Below, one piece after another: positions 44,850 to 54,769 of a stretch of DNA of 64,000 bases; position 1 is the stretch's first letter; the number at the start of each line of letters is the position of its first letter. Both the position numbers and the translations under genes were made by a program. Origin of the DNA: Stenotrophomonas humi. GTDB taxonomy: Bacteria > Pseudomonadota > Gammaproteobacteria > Xanthomonadales > Xanthomonadaceae. Location of the stretch: NCBI RefSeq assembly GCF_001431415.1, contig NZ_LDJI01000010.1:1-64000 (forward strand), given 5' to 3'. The notes beneath the pieces are model-generated. The model saw only the letters and a program-made list of their open reading frames with translations, made no database searches and was not told the origin of the DNA.

Positions 44850-46070
44850 TCAACGTGCTGCGTTGATCGCGTCGATCCGCGCCCTCTTCAATGCTTCACC
44901 GATGGCCGGGCCTTGCAGCCCTTCGGTGGCGATGTCGCGGGCGTTGATCGCCAATGCTGCGGCGTGCAGGCGTTGCAGGGTGGCGCGTTGCGGGTAGTCG
45001 CTGTCCTCGAAACCGAGTCGGCCTCGCTTGTCGCATTCGCACGCCAGCGCCATCTGCGCGATGCGCTCCGGGCGGCGGAAGCCATCGCAGCGCTGGATCA
45101 GCTCCAGCACGGTTGCATCGCGCAGTTCATCGATGCGGTGCACGTTGAGATGTTCGCGGCATACCGCCTCGGCCAGCAGGCGATGGTCGACCGGAATCTT
45201 CAGGCGCTCGCACAGTCTGGCCAGCGGCTTGAGCCCGAGCTGCTCGTGCATGATGTGGCGTGGCAACTCATCCTGCGGGGTCAATGCCTTGCCCAGGTCG
45301 TGGGTGAGAGCGGCGAAGCCGATCAGGTCATTGCCCGGTGCCAGCTGCGCGGCCATGTCGCTGACCATTTCCTGGTGTACGCCAGTGTCGACCTCCGGGT
45401 GGAACTCAGCGCGTTGCGGCACGCCATACAACGCATCCACTTCCGGCAGGATCGAGGCCAGCGCATTGGTGTCGTGCAGGCAGCGCAGGAACGCGGAAGG
45501 CTTTGGCAAGGTCAGTGCGCGCCGCAGCTCCTGCCAGATGCGTTCGGGAACCAATGCATCCAGTTCGCCGCTGGCGGCAATCTGCCGCATCAGTTCGGCA
45601 GTTTCCGGTGCCAGGGTGAAGCCCAGCGGCGCGAAGCGTGCCATGAAGCGCGCCGCACGCAGCACCCGCAACGGATCCTCGACGAAGGCCGGGCCGACAT
45701 GGCGCAGCACTCGCTGTTCGATATCGCGTACGCCCCCCCAGGGGTCAACCAGTGCGCCGGACTCTTCATCGCGGGCGATGGCGTTGATGGTGAAGTCGCG
45801 GCGTTGCAGGTCCTCTTCCAATGACACCGACGGGTCGGCATCGACCACGAAGCCGCGATAGCCCCGCCCCGATTTGCGTTCGGTGCGTGCCAGCGCGTAC
45901 TCCTCGCCGCTGTCCGGATGCAGGAAAACCGGGAAATCCTTGCCCACGGCCTTGAAGCCGCGCGCTTCCATTTCCGCCTGGGTGGAGCCCACCACGACCC
46001 AGTCACGGTCACCCGGCTTCAGGCCCAGCAGTGCATCGCGGACAGCGCCGCCTACTAGATAGATCTTCAT
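44850..46070 (-). CDS. cca: Multifunctional CCA tRNA nucleotidyltransferase
   Basis: The 406-residue enzyme adds or repairs the 3'-CCA end of tRNAs. The nucleotidyltransferase head shows [14 protein letters not shown], catalytic Asp residues in [10 protein letters not shown], and [12 protein letters not shown]. An HD phosphohydrolase domain ([23 protein letters not shown]) marks the multifunctional gammaproteobacterial type. The start was chosen at MKIYLVGG, the family start; the frame runs on upstream through the repeat pair. It lies 94 bp after slt on the same strand. Confidence 0.95.
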   Translation of the reverse strand: MKIYLVGGAVRDALLGLKPGDRDWVVVGSTQAEMEARGFKAVGKDFPVFLHPDSGEEYALARTERKSGRGYRGFVVDADPSVSLEEDLQRRDFTINAIARDEESGALVDPWGGVRDIEQRVLRHVGPAFVEDPLRVLRAARFMARFAPLGFTLAPETAELMRQIAASGELDALVPERIWQELRRALTLPKPSAFLRCLHDTNALASILPEVDALYGVPQRAEFHPEVDTGVHQEMVSDMAAQLAPGNDLIGFAALTHDLGKALTPQDELPRHIMHEQLGLKPLARLCERLKIPVDHRLLAEAVCREHLNVHRIDELRDATVLELIQRCDGFRRPERIAQMALACECDKRGRLGFEDSDYPQRATLQRLHAAALAINARDIATEGLQGPAIGEALKRARIDAINAAR

Positions 46071-46098
46071 GTGCGCATTAGAGCAGGAGTGAGCACAG

Positions 46099-46168
46099 GT
46101 GGAGTGCCGAGCCACGCTCGGCAGGGTTTTTCCCGGAAATGCTTCGCCGGAGCATGACTCCGCGCTAC
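46099..46168. repeat. GTAG-type REP pair overlapping the slt stop codon
   Basis: The left element is GTGGAG then TGCCGAGC-CAC-GCTCGGCA, facing an inverted element on the minus strand reading GTAG then CGCGGAGTCATGCTCCGGCG. The TAG of the second head is the stop codon of slt. Confidence 0.75.
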
Positions 46169-48108
46169 GGGGTTGGGCAGACGAAATTCTTCCGTGCGCC
46201 ATCAATCCTGCCGACCATGCGGTCACTCAAGGTCAAGGCGTTGCCATTGAGGCGCCAGTCGTAGATCACGCTGAAGGCCAGCACGCGCGCGACGTACTCG
46301 CGCGTCTCCTTGTAGCTGATGGTCTCGATCCAGAAGTCCGGATCGTAGTTCGGACGCTGCGATTGCCAGCGCGCCGTCGGCGTGGGGCCGGCGTTGTAGG
46401 CGGCGATGGTGACGTAGGGCTGGCCGTTGTACTTGTCCATCAGCTGGCGCAGGTAAGCGGTGCCGATGGTGATGTTGGTGTCCGAGTCGTACAGGCTGGC
46501 AGCGCCACCATAACCACTCAGGCCGATGCTTTTGGCCACGGCCGCGCCCGTGGCCGGCAGTACCTGCATCAGGCCCATGGCATTGGCCGGCGAGCGCGCC
46601 TTCGGGTTGAAGATGCTCTCGGCGCGGATTTCGGCGGCAATCCAGGCCGGGTCCAACGCATTGCGCGAGGCTTCGCGGCGGATGGTGTCGTCGTGGTGCA
46701 GCGGGAAACGCAGTGTGTACAGACGCTGTTCCTGCGGGCCCTTGAGCGCAAACACCGCGCGGTCGAACCAGCCGTCGTTGCTGGCCACTTCCACGGCCAG
46801 GCGACGCTGGGTGTCGTCAAAGCGGGTCAACGCATCAGCCCATTCGCGGGCGGCCCAGGTGGGGCGCTCGATCTTGTTCAACTCCAATGCACGCACCAGC
46901 GCCGGATCGCGCGTGACGGCGGCTTTGGACTGCGCGCTGTCGTTGGGATTCCACGGGCACAGGGCGTATGGCTGCTTGAGCTTGTCCGCCGCCAGGAAGC
47001 CGTGGAAGGTCGGCTCGGTCGCGGCGGCGCGGTACAGCGCGGTGGCATCGGCCGGCCTTCCGGTCTTCTCCAACAGACGCCCTTCGAACCAGCGCCAGCG
47101 CGAATCGTTGCGCTGGCTCGACGGCATCTTGCGGATGGCGGCCAGCGCCGCCGGCCAGTCGCCGCGTGACATCGCTTCGCGCGTGCGCCATTCGTGCAGA
47201 CGCTCGTCGTAAGCCGACTCCGGCACGGCCGCGAGCCGGCGCGCGGAGTCGGGCAGGTACGACGCCACGGTCCACAGGGCGATTTCATAGCGCACCTGGG
47301 CTTGCTGCTCGCTGGTCAGCGCCAGCGCCTGCGCGTATTGCGGCAACTGCTGCTCAGCGGCATCCGGGCTGGCCTTGGCAAGCTTCTGCAGGCCATCGGT
47401 GGCGATGCGGCGGCTGCGTTCGTTCTTCGGCCAGTTCAAGGCGCGCACATCGGGTTTGTCGACGAAGGCGGCGTAGTCGTTGGCCTGCGCCAACTCCGTG
47501 GCCGGCAGGCCACGCGCAGCCGAACGCATCACCGCCGGCTGTTGGGCGTCGGCGGCAGCGTCGATACGTTCCCAGCGCAATGCAGGCGTCAGCCCGCCGC
47601 GACTGGCCAGTACCGCGAATACCGGGTCGCAGGCGTCGGGCAGTGATTTACCGCTGCTGCGCCACAGCGCCTGTGCGTCGCTGGTCCACTGGGCATCGGC
47701 CTTGCCGGTGGCCTGGCGCGCGTTGAGTTCGGCGCAGCGCATGCCGGCATCGTTGCTTGGCTTCCAGTTGGCCAGAAGCGTCGGCCAATCCTGGCGGCGG
47801 GCCAGGGCGGGCAGCCAGGCCGAACGGAAGGTTTCGGCCACGGCCTGGCCTTGGTAACGCTTGAGGAAATCCTGCGCCTGCGTATTGCTCAGCGTATCGA
47901 TGTTACGGCGCAGGGTGCTGTATTCCAGCCAGCCGTACAGCGGGTGGTTGCGCAGTGCGCTGGCGGCGTTCGCATCGAACTGGCCGCGTTCGGCGTTGTC
48001 GATGGCCGTACGCATGGCCGCGCGCTGCGCATCCAGGCTCTGGGCGGAAGCGGCGCTGCAGGCAAACACAGCAAGCGCGGCCAATGGCATCAGGGAAAGT
48101 TGTTTCAT
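46165..48108 (-). CDS. slt: Soluble lytic murein transglycosylase
   Basis: The 647-residue periplasmic enzyme cleaves peptidoglycan glycan strands with formation of 1,6-anhydro-MurNAc. A signal peptide ([16 protein letters not shown]) is followed by the long alpha-helical U/L ring of Slt70 and a C-terminal SLT domain. That domain has the catalytic Glu in [20 protein letters not shown] (about E497), GLMQVLPAT, and [12 protein letters not shown]. Length fits Slt70. Its TAG stop is formed by the head of a GTAG repeat, so the natural C-terminus (NFVCPTP) may reflect repeat insertion. Confidence 0.93.
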   Translation of the reverse strand: MKQLSLMPLAALAVFACSAASAQSLDAQRAAMRTAIDNAERGQFDANAASALRNHPLYGWLEYSTLRRNIDTLSNTQAQDFLKRYQGQAVAETFRSAWLPALARRQDWPTLLANWKPSNDAGMRCAELNARQATGKADAQWTSDAQALWRSSGKSLPDACDPVFAVLASRGGLTPALRWERIDAAADAQQPAVMRSAARGLPATELAQANDYAAFVDKPDVRALNWPKNERSRRIATDGLQKLAKASPDAAEQQLPQYAQALALTSEQQAQVRYEIALWTVASYLPDSARRLAAVPESAYDERLHEWRTREAMSRGDWPAALAAIRKMPSSQRNDSRWRWFEGRLLEKTGRPADATALYRAAATEPTFHGFLAADKLKQPYALCPWNPNDSAQSKAAVTRDPALVRALELNKIERPTWAAREWADALTRFDDTQRRLAVEVASNDGWFDRAVFALKGPQEQRLYTLRFPLHHDDTIRREASRNALDPAWIAAEIRAESIFNPKARSPANAMGLMQVLPATGAAVAKSIGLSGYGGAASLYDSDTNITIGTAYLRQLMDKYNGQPYVTIAAYNAGPTPTARWQSQRPNYDPDFWIETISYKETREYVARVLAFSVIYDWRLNGNALTLSDRMVGRIDGARKNFVCPTP

Positions 48109-48458
48109 GGCCGAAGCATAACGGCCGCTGCGTCAACGGCCGAGCAACAGTCCGACTACTGCATGAACGGGGCGGACTGCGTGGCTTCTTGGGGGGCACA
48201 ACAAGAGGAGCGTGCTTGAAGGGCTGAGCTTGGTCCGCTCGAAGCCGAACCGGGTTTACGGCCGGCTTTGGTGGCATGCACAGCGGGTTCGTCCGGTGCC
48301 GACCTCGGTTTGCCCTCACCCCCAGCGTATCTCCCAGGGAATGGGGAAGGGCTCGCCTTCTGGAAGCTGAACGGAAGACGTCAAGGCAGATGGCACCGCC
48401 TCACCGTGGGCGTAGCGTCGGCGATGAGGCAGCCGGCCTCGCTCTGGGGGAACGGGAC
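48109..48458. other. Intergenic region between slt and exbD
   Basis: 350 bp between divergent genes, so it should hold both promoters. A CCCTCACCCCCA...GGGGAAGGGCTCGCC segment near 48310-48357 resembles a degenerate intergenic repeat. I see no gene and no clear -35/-10 pair. Confidence 0.4.
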
Positions 48459-48869
48459 ATGGCATTCAGTGCAGCTGGCAATTCCGGACGTCCGTTGGCC
48501 GACATCAATGTCACCCCGCTGGTGGACGTGATGTTGGTGTTGTTGATCATCTTCATCGTCACTGCGCCGATGGTGGCCATCCCCATCCCGGTGGATCTGC
48601 CACAGCACACTGATCGGGTCATTGAACGCCCCGATCCACCGCCGCCGATTGAACTGCGGGTGGATGCCGGCAACCAGCTGTACTGGAACGGCCAGCCCTT
48701 GGCCCGCGAGGACGTGCAGTCGCGGTTGTCGGAGCAGGCGCAAGTGCATGCCGGCAACCTGCCGGAGCTGCGCATTGCCGCCTCTCCGGATGCGCAGTAC
48801 GAAGTGATGGCGCAGGTGCTGGCCGCTGCCAACAACGCACATATGGAACGCATCGCGTTCGTGCAGTAG
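48459..48869 (+). CDS. exbD: Orphan ExbD/TolR-family biopolymer transport protein
   Basis: The 136-residue inner-membrane protein has one N-terminal membrane segment with the proton-path Asp ([19 protein letters not shown]) and a periplasmic ExbD/TolR domain ([30 protein letters not shown]). ExbD energises TonB-dependent receptors with ExbB and TonB. Neither partner lies next to it here. A clear GGGGAACGG ribosome site precedes the ATG. It may add to a main tonB-exbB-exbD set elsewhere and could support the receptors in this window. Confidence 0.88.
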   Translation: MAFSAAGNSGRPLADINVTPLVDVMLVLLIIFIVTAPMVAIPIPVDLPQHTDRVIERPDPPPPIELRVDAGNQLYWNGQPLAREDVQSRLSEQAQVHAGNLPELRIAASPDAQYEVMAQVLAAANNAHMERIAFVQ

Positions 48870-48921
48870 GCGCTGCACGGTGTGCCCGTGAACCCTCGCG
48901 CGGTTCACGGGCGCATGCGGC

Positions 48922-49392
48922 TCACAGTGGAATGGCGAAGCTGCGTTTGAGTGTGCCCAGGGCCACGGAGGTGCGGAAGCGTTCGACATTCTGGTCGCTG
49001 CCGAACAGACGCTCGCTCAAGGCCTCGTATTCCTCCATGGATGCCACGCTGAGCACGAGCAGGAAGTCGCCGTCACCGGTGATCGAATAGCACTGCTGCA
49101 CCGCAGGCTCTTCCTGCACGCGCTGCTTGAATGGCGCGACCTTGGCCTTCTGCTCGCTGATCACCCGTACCTCGACGATGAGGGTCAGTGGGCGGCCCAG
49201 CAAACGTGCATCCAGCACCGCCGTGTTCGCAGCGATCACACCGCTGTCCTGCAGCCGGCGGATGCGTCGTTGCACCGCCGGTGCCGATAGATACACGGCC
49301 TCGGCGATCTCGCGTTGCGGTGTACTGTTGTCCTGCTGCAACAAGGCAAGGATGGCGCGGTCGAAGTCATCGAGAACGGGGGGCTTGGCCAT
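48922..49392 (-). CDS. Lrp/AsnC-family transcriptional regulator
   Basis: The 156-residue regulator has an N-terminal winged helix-turn-helix (LDDFDRAILALLQQDNSTPQ, LSAPAVQRRIRRLQDSG) and a C-terminal RAM ligand domain (VQQCYSITGDGDFLLVLSV). It is divergent, with 73 bp between starts, from an EamA exporter. This layout suggests it controls the exporter in response to an amino acid. Confidence 0.88.
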   Translation of the reverse strand: MAKPPVLDDFDRAILALLQQDNSTPQREIAEAVYLSAPAVQRRIRRLQDSGVIAANTAVLDARLLGRPLTLIVEVRVISEQKAKVAPFKQRVQEEPAVQQCYSITGDGDFLLVLSVASMEEYEALSERLFGSDQNVERFRTSVALGTLKRSFAIPL

Positions 49393-49465
49393 GGCGAGCG
49401 GAAGTTGCGCAGACGGGCTGTCAATTGAGCCAAGCACTCGCGTCCAGCGCAATACAATACGCGCC

Positions 49466-50344
49466 ATGCAGACTTCTCGATTCGCGCCGCTTGTACCGGT
49501 GCTGGCGGTGCTTGGCGCGGTGACTTCACTGGCCATTGGCACGTCCTACGCAAAACAGTTGTTCCCGTTGATCGGCGCCCAGGGCACCAGCGCGTTGCGC
49601 GTGGGTTTTTCGGCGCTGTTTCTGTTGTTGCTGTGGCGGCCCTGGCGCTGGCATACCAGCCGCATCGATGCTGCCGCGATCCTGCGCTACGGGCTGACCC
49701 TGGGCGTGATGAACCTGCTGTTTTACATGGCCATCCGCACCATTCCGTTCGGTATCGCGGTGGCCATCGAGTTTACCGGCCCGCTCGCGGTGGCGATGTG
49801 GTCCTCGCGCCGGGTGATCGATTTTGTCTGGGTGGGCTGCACGGTGGTCGGGCTGGCGTTGTTGCTGCCACTGGGCGGGGCACAGTCGCTGGATCCGATC
49901 GGTGTGATGTATGCACTCGGCGCGGCTGCGTGCTGGGGCCTGTACATCGTGTTCGGCAAGCGTGCCAGCCACCTGCATGCGGGCCACAGCGTGTCACTGG
50001 GCCTGGCGGCGGCAGCACTGGTGGTGGTGCCGATCGGGGTCGCGCACGCCGGCAGCCTGTTGTTGAACCCGAAGATCCTGCTGGCCGGTGCATTGGTCGC
50101 GGTGGTATCGAGTGCTATCCCGATGTCGCTGGAAATGATGGCGCTCAAGCGTTTGCCGAAGGAGACCTTCGGCATCCTCATCAGCATGGAGCCGGCCGTG
50201 GCGGCGCTATGGGCGATGTTGCTGCTGCATGAGCAGCTCACCGGCCTGCAGTGGCTGGCGATCGGCTGCACGGTATTGGCGTCGGTGGGCAGCACCCTGA
50301 CGGCCCGGCGCCAGCCTCCTCCGGTCATTCCCGCAGGCGCGTAG
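49466..50344 (+). CDS. EamA-family exporter (RhtA-like)
   Basis: The 292-residue protein has ten predicted membrane segments in two EamA repeats (second from about LDPIGVMYALGAAACWGLY). Similarity is to RhtA-type threonine/homoserine exporters (IPFGIAVAIEFTGPLAVA, LKRLPKETFGILISMEPAVAAL). It likely exports amino acids or analogues and is probably regulated by the divergent Lrp-type protein. Confidence 0.85.
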   Translation: MQTSRFAPLVPVLAVLGAVTSLAIGTSYAKQLFPLIGAQGTSALRVGFSALFLLLLWRPWRWHTSRIDAAAILRYGLTLGVMNLLFYMAIRTIPFGIAVAIEFTGPLAVAMWSSRRVIDFVWVGCTVVGLALLLPLGGAQSLDPIGVMYALGAAACWGLYIVFGKRASHLHAGHSVSLGLAAAALVVVPIGVAHAGSLLLNPKILLAGALVAVVSSAIPMSLEMMALKRLPKETFGILISMEPAVAALWAMLLLHEQLTGLQWLAIGCTVLASVGSTLTARRQPPPVIPAGA

Positions 50345-50350
50345 CCAGGC

Positions 50351-51115
50351 TCAGCGCAGGCTGTGGTCGGGGACTTCGACTTCCATTTCCACGGCCAGAT
50401 GGTCCGAATGCGCGGCCGGTACGGCACGCGTGTCGAGGACCTTGAGCGTGTCGCTGGTCAGGATGTGGTCGATGGCGCGGTCCGGTCCCCAGCTGGGGAA
50501 GGTGTGCACCAGACAGCCGGGTGGCTGCAGCCGGGTCTTGCGGTAAAGCACCTGCATTTCCGGGCGGTCGGCGGTGCAGTTGAAATCGCCCATCAGCACC
50601 GCGTTGGGGTGGTCGCTGAGCAGGTCGGAGATGAAATCCAGCTGTGACAGGCGCGAGCTCACGCCAAGCGACAGGTGCGCCACCGCCACGGTCAGGCCTT
50701 CGTCACCATCGCCGAACCGGGCCAGCAGCACGCCGCGTCCGCCCAGGCGGCCGGGCAGGGCATGGTCCTGTACTTCCACCGGTTCCAGCCGGCTGAGCAG
50801 GCCGTTTGCGCTGGACGCCACGCCGCCCATGCGGCGGTTGGGCTGGTGGCTCCAATAGTTGAAGCCAGCCCGTTGCGCCAGGTAGTGGGTCTGGTTGGTG
50901 AAGCCTGAGCGCAGGCTGCCGGGGTCGGCCTCCTGCAGGCCCACGATGTCGCGACCGCTGGCCAGCTGGGCAATGGCGTCCAGGCTGGAGCGTTTCTGGC
51001 CCGCAGGCAGGGCATGCGACCAACTGCGGGTCACATAGTCACTGTAGCGGCGGGTGCTGGAACCGGCCTGGATGTTGGCCGTCAGCAACCGCAATGTCTG
51101 GGTGGGGGATTTCAC
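50351..51115 (-). CDS. Endonuclease/exonuclease/phosphatase-family protein
   Basis: The 254-residue protein of the EEP superfamily shows RLLTANIQAG, the catalytic Glu region IVGLQEADPGS, VLMGDFNCTADRPEM, and AIDHILTSD ending with AHSDHLAVEMEV. The family is metal-dependent and hydrolyses phosphodiesters; the substrate here is unknown. In Pseudomonas and relatives an EEP gene lies next to dsbA and cytochrome c4, as here. The start is uncertain: GTG at 51115 or TTG at 51124. Confidence 0.85.
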   Translation of the reverse strand: MKSPTQTLRLLTANIQAGSSTRRYSDYVTRSWSHALPAGQKRSSLDAIAQLASGRDIVGLQEADPGSLRSGFTNQTHYLAQRAGFNYWSHQPNRRMGGVASSANGLLSRLEPVEVQDHALPGRLGGRGVLLARFGDGDEGLTVAVAHLSLGVSSRLSQLDFISDLLSDHPNAVLMGDFNCTADRPEMQVLYRKTRLQPPGCLVHTFPSWGPDRAIDHILTSDTLKVLDTRAVPAAHSDHLAVEMEVEVPDHSLR

Positions 51116-51158
51116 GGCTTGCAATCAGGGGCCTCGAAACCGAGGCCCCAGGAATACC

Positions 51159-51974
51159 TTACTTGGCGTTGGCAGCGCGTTCGCGCGCGATCAGGTGGTC
51201 GGCGATGCGGAGCATGTCTTCAAAGCTCTTGCCCTTCACCAGGTACTTGCCACCGACGATGATCGACGGGGTGCCACCAATCTTGCTGCGCTGGGCGAAC
51301 TGCTTGGCGCGGTTGACCTTGGCAGCGACGGAGAAGCCGCTCATGGTGTCCAGGAAGGTCTTGGCGTCCACGCCGTGCTGGCCGTAGAACTTGGCGATGT
51401 CTTCCGGCGAATCCACACCCATCTCACCCTTCAGGGTCTTCTCGACGTGGATGGCGGCATACAGCGGGTCATGGGTCTTTTCCTGCACGCCCAGGGCTTC
51501 GGCGGCGTAGAAAGCGCGTGCGTAGTTGTCCCAGATACCGCCAAAGCCGGCCGGCACATAGACAAAGTTCACGTCAGCCGGCAGGCCGGCCTTCCACGAG
51601 CCAACCAGCGGCTGGAAGCGGGCGCAGGCCGGGCAGACGTAGCCGAAGATCTCGACGACTTCGATCTTGCCGGTCGCCGGCTGGAACGGCTGGCCGCCTT
51701 CGATGACAACGTAGTCGGTACCTGCGACCGGCTCCGGGCCGACCGGGCGGGCCGGGGCGGGAACGGGGGTGTTGGCGGCAGCGGCTTCGGTGCTGGCGCC
51801 TTCGGCAGCAGCCGGGGCCGCGGTGTCGGTGGCGGCCGGTGCAGCTGCCGGAGCGGCTTCAGCGGCAGCCGGCGTGGCAGCCGGGGCGGTGGTTTCGGCA
51901 GTGCCGTCCTGGGCCTTGCAGGCCACCATCAGCGGAAGCAGGGCCGTCAGGGCCAAGGCGAAGCGGATCTTCAT
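51159..51974 (-). CDS. dsbA: DsbA-like thioredoxin-fold lipoprotein with Ala/Pro-rich linker
   Basis: The 271-residue protein has a lipobox (LMVAC, Cys about 19), a low-complexity Ala/Pro/Glu/Thr linker of about 55 residues, and a DsbA domain. Its active site is CPAC (in IFGYVCPACARF) and its cis-Pro loop GGTPSIIVGGKYL. It would oxidise or shuffle thiols in the periplasm from a membrane anchor. The downstream paralogue has the classical CPHC. The CPAC dipeptide should shift redox potential relative to CPHC. Confidence 0.9.
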   Translation of the reverse strand: MKIRFALALTALLPLMVACKAQDGTAETTAPAATPAAAEAAPAAAPAATDTAAPAAAEGASTEAAAANTPVPAPARPVGPEPVAGTDYVVIEGGQPFQPATGKIEVVEIFGYVCPACARFQPLVGSWKAGLPADVNFVYVPAGFGGIWDNYARAFYAAEALGVQEKTHDPLYAAIHVEKTLKGEMGVDSPEDIAKFYGQHGVDAKTFLDTMSGFSVAAKVNRAKQFAQRSKIGGTPSIIVGGKYLVKGKSFEDMLRIADHLIARERAANAK

Positions 51975-52100
51975 CGGGGGATCTCCAGCGGGGTTTCGTT
52001 GATGCATCAGGCCGCTACACCGCGGCGGGCGCGGGCATGATGCCATTATTGATGGCGATGGCTGAACCGGCGACGCGGTGCCCGCGCCGCCGTAATGGCC

Positions 52101-52745
52101 TCAGCGGCCCTTGCCGGCAGCGCGCTCGCGGGCGATCAGTGCATCGGCAATACGCAGCGTATCGTCGAAGGAACGGGCGCGGACCAGGTACTTGCCGTTG
52201 ACGATCACCGCCGGGGTGCCCGGCACCTGGGTGCGCACGGCGAAGTCGCGGGCCTTCTTGATCTTCTCGTCGACCTGCGTGCTGCGCAGGGCGTCGATGT
52301 AACGCTGCGGCTCCACACCGTAGCTGGCGTAGAACGTGGCCAGTTCCTGCGGCGAGACGCTCTGCATCGGCAGGCTGCGCTGCTCATGCAGGGCCTTGAA
52401 CACGTCGGCATGGCTGCGCTTGAGCACGCCCACCTGCTCGGCGGCATAGAAGGCACGGGCATAGGCATCCCAATAGCCGCCGAACGCAGCCGGCACCGCG
52501 GTGAAGCGGACATCGGCCGGGAGCTTGGCCGTCCATGCTTCCAGCTGCGGCTCGAAATGCGCGCAATGTGGGCAGGTGTAGCCAAATACCTCCACCACCT
52601 CGATCTTGCCGGCCAGCGGCTCAAACGGGCCGGGGGCGGCGATCAATTCATAGTCCTCGCCCTGCACCGGAGCGGTGGGCGAGGCGCAGGCGGTCAGCGG
52701 CAGCACGGCAGCGAGCAGCAGGAACAGGCGGGGCAACAACTTCAT
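52101..52745 (-). CDS. dsbA: DsbA-like thiol:disulfide interchange lipoprotein
   Basis: The 214-residue DsbA protein has lipobox LTAC, active site CPHC (VFGYTCPHCAHF) and cis-Pro GTPAVIVNGKYLV. It introduces disulfides into exported proteins. It is adjacent to a second DsbA-like gene and to cytochrome c4 on the same strand, a conserved grouping. Both DsbA proteins appear membrane-anchored, unlike soluble E. coli DsbA. Confidence 0.92.
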   Translation of the reverse strand: MKLLPRLFLLLAAVLPLTACASPTAPVQGEDYELIAAPGPFEPLAGKIEVVEVFGYTCPHCAHFEPQLEAWTAKLPADVRFTAVPAAFGGYWDAYARAFYAAEQVGVLKRSHADVFKALHEQRSLPMQSVSPQELATFYASYGVEPQRYIDALRSTQVDEKIKKARDFAVRTQVPGTPAVIVNGKYLVRARSFDDTLRIADALIARERAAGKGR

Positions 52746-52840
52746 TGCAGCGAATCTCCAGTGGAAAAAGCAGACGCCGACCTCGCGGCCGGCGTGTCTG
52801 CGGACAGCAGCGGTGCCAGCCGCCGGAGCGGCCAGCAGGG

Positions 52841-53626
52841 TCAGGGTTGTGCGGCGGCGGCAACCACCTTGGCATCGTTGGCGCGATCATGCAGGCCCTG
52901 CACATAGCTGGCCAGCGCCTGGATTTCCTGCTCGGTCAGGGTCTTGCTGATCTGCTCCATGATCTTGAACTGGGCGGTGTCGGTCTCGCTGGTCTGCCCG
53001 GCCTGGTAACGCTGCAGGCGCTGGGCGACATAGCCGGCGTACTGGCCACCGATATGCGGGTAGGCCGGGCCTGGATTGCCGGCACCAGCCGGGCCATGGC
53101 AGGCCATGCAGGCCGGAATGTCGCGGCTGGCGTCGCCGCCCCGGTAGAGCTTCTGGCCGACCTCATAGAACTTCATGCCGGCATACGGACCGTCAGCCAC
53201 CACCGCGTCATCGGCGACACCGGCACCGGCTTTCTGGGTGGCGAAGTAGGCGCCGAGGTCGCGCATGTCCTGCGGGGTTAGGTCCTGCACGAACGGCATC
53301 ATCGCGGCCACCGCGCCTTCATTGCGCTGGCCGTTGGCAATGAGCGCCAGCTCCTTTGCGATGTAACGCTCGCTCTGGCCGGCAATGCGCGGGTAGATCT
53401 CCACCGACGAATTGCCATCGGCACCATGGCAGGCGGTGCAGGTGGCCGACTTGGCCTCACCGGCCTTGGCGTCACCCGGGCGGGTTTTGCTGAAGTCCAC
53501 TTCCAACGGTGCGGTCTGCACCGGGGCGTTGTCCGGAACCGGGATGACCGAACTCTGGGCGAACGCTACGGCGGCAATGACGGGTACAACAAGTGCGGTA
53601 ACGGCAAGAACACGAGCATGGCGCAT
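52841..53626 (-). CDS. Di-heme cytochrome c4
   Basis: The 261-residue periplasmic protein has a signal peptide (VIAAVAFAQ) and two heme c sites, CTACHGADG and CMACHGPAG, each with a distal Met region (AAMMPFVQDLT; KIMEQISKTLT). The two-fold internal repeat is that of cytochrome c4, an electron donor to terminal oxidases. It is first of the minus-strand group c4-dsbA-dsbA-EEP and is divergent from engB. Confidence 0.93.
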   Translation of the reverse strand: MRHARVLAVTALVVPVIAAVAFAQSSVIPVPDNAPVQTAPLEVDFSKTRPGDAKAGEAKSATCTACHGADGNSSVEIYPRIAGQSERYIAKELALIANGQRNEGAVAAMMPFVQDLTPQDMRDLGAYFATQKAGAGVADDAVVADGPYAGMKFYEVGQKLYRGGDASRDIPACMACHGPAGAGNPGPAYPHIGGQYAGYVAQRLQRYQAGQTSETDTAQFKIMEQISKTLTEQEIQALASYVQGLHDRANDAKVVAAAAQP

Positions 53627-53835
53627 GCGGAAGCTCCGTGTGGACCGGGCCAGGCGGGGCTTCCGCCGGCATCGCCCGGATTATCAACGCCGTTTCGCGG
53701 CAGGGTCAACGCAGCAGTGCAGCAAAAACGGGGTCGGCCGCGTCCGCATGGCCCGCCGATTGCCGTCGGAGAAGCCGCTCGTGGCCCCTGCAGCGGCTGA
53801 TACAGCCGACGCGCGGCGCCGCAACATGCGATCCT

Positions 53836-54477
53836 ATGCGCATGTCACAGCTTCTTGAAAATGCCCGTTACCTGCTTTCCGCCCACACCAGCCGGCAGTT
53901 GCCGCCTGACGACGGGGCCGAAGTCGCATTCGCCGGCCGCTCCAACGCAGGCAAGTCCAGCGCACTCAATGCGCTGACCCGCCGCAATGCGCTGGCCCGC
54001 GTCTCCAAGACCCCGGGTCGCACCCAACAGTTGGTGTTCTTCGAGGTCGCGCCGCAGGCGAGCCTGGTGGACTTGCCCGGCTACGGTTACGCCAAGGTTC
54101 CATTGGAGCTGCAGGCGCACTGGCAGGCCTTCATTGATCAGTATTTCCGTACCCGCCAGGCGCTCAAGGGCCTGGTGGTGGTGATGGACATCCGCCATCC
54201 GCTCAGGGATTACGATCGGCAGATGCTCGGTTATGCCGTACAGCGCGGCCTGCCGGCGCACGCGCTGCTGACCAAGGCTGACAAGCTTGGCCGTGGCCAG
54301 CAGATGCAGACGCTGAAGCAGGTACGCAAGGAGCTGTCCTCTGCGTTCGGCGACACCGTCGGCGTGCAGCTGTTCTCCGGCGAATCGAAGCAGGGCGTGG
54401 ATGAAGCCCGCCTGGTCATCGGCAGCTGGCTGGGTCTGAACCCCGCCCCCGCCGCCGCTGAGATCCCGCAAGGCTGA
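53836..54477 (+). CDS. engB: Ribosome biogenesis GTP-binding protein EngB (YsxC/YihA)
   Basis: The 213-residue essential GTPase is involved in large ribosomal subunit assembly. G1 is FAGRSNAGKSSALNAL, G2 SKTPGRTQQLVFF, G3 VDLPGYGYAK, and G4 LTKADKLGR. A second ATG two codons on (53842) is possible. It is followed by a strong hairpin repeat. Confidence 0.95.
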   Translation: MRMSQLLENARYLLSAHTSRQLPPDDGAEVAFAGRSNAGKSSALNALTRRNALARVSKTPGRTQQLVFFEVAPQASLVDLPGYGYAKVPLELQAHWQAFIDQYFRTRQALKGLVVVMDIRHPLRDYDRQMLGYAVQRGLPAHALLTKADKLGRGQQMQTLKQVRKELSSAFGDTVGVQLFSGESKQGVDEARLVIGSWLGLNPAPAAAEIPQG

Positions 54478-54517
54478 CAAGGCTGGGGTCAGCCATTGAG
54501 CCATCCGATGAAGTATC

Positions 54518-54541
54518 CCTTCTCCCGCAAGCGGGAGAAGG
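54518..54541 (+). terminator. Hairpin repeat after engB
   Basis: An 11-bp perfect stem CCTTCTCCCGC / GCGGGAGAAGG with a 2-nt loop lies 40 bp after engB. This sequence type is common between genes in xanthomonads and pseudomonads and may end transcription. The rest of the gap to 54769 holds no gene. Confidence 0.6.
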
Positions 54542-54769
54542 TGCGCTACAGGGGCGGATGAGGGGAGCTGTTGGTGACACTAGGTAGCGTGTCGCCCGTC
54601 TGATGGGTGGACGACCGTCTGAGCAACCAGTCTCCGGCCTTGCTCCTCCCCCGGTTCCGCGTCCCGGTTGCTGCGTCAGCGCAAGGCCGTTCGTGGTGCT
54701 GCGAACCGGTGGTTCGCAGGCTCTGCTCCTCTCGTCGCGCATGCGGGGGATAGATTTCCTGCCTGCTTG

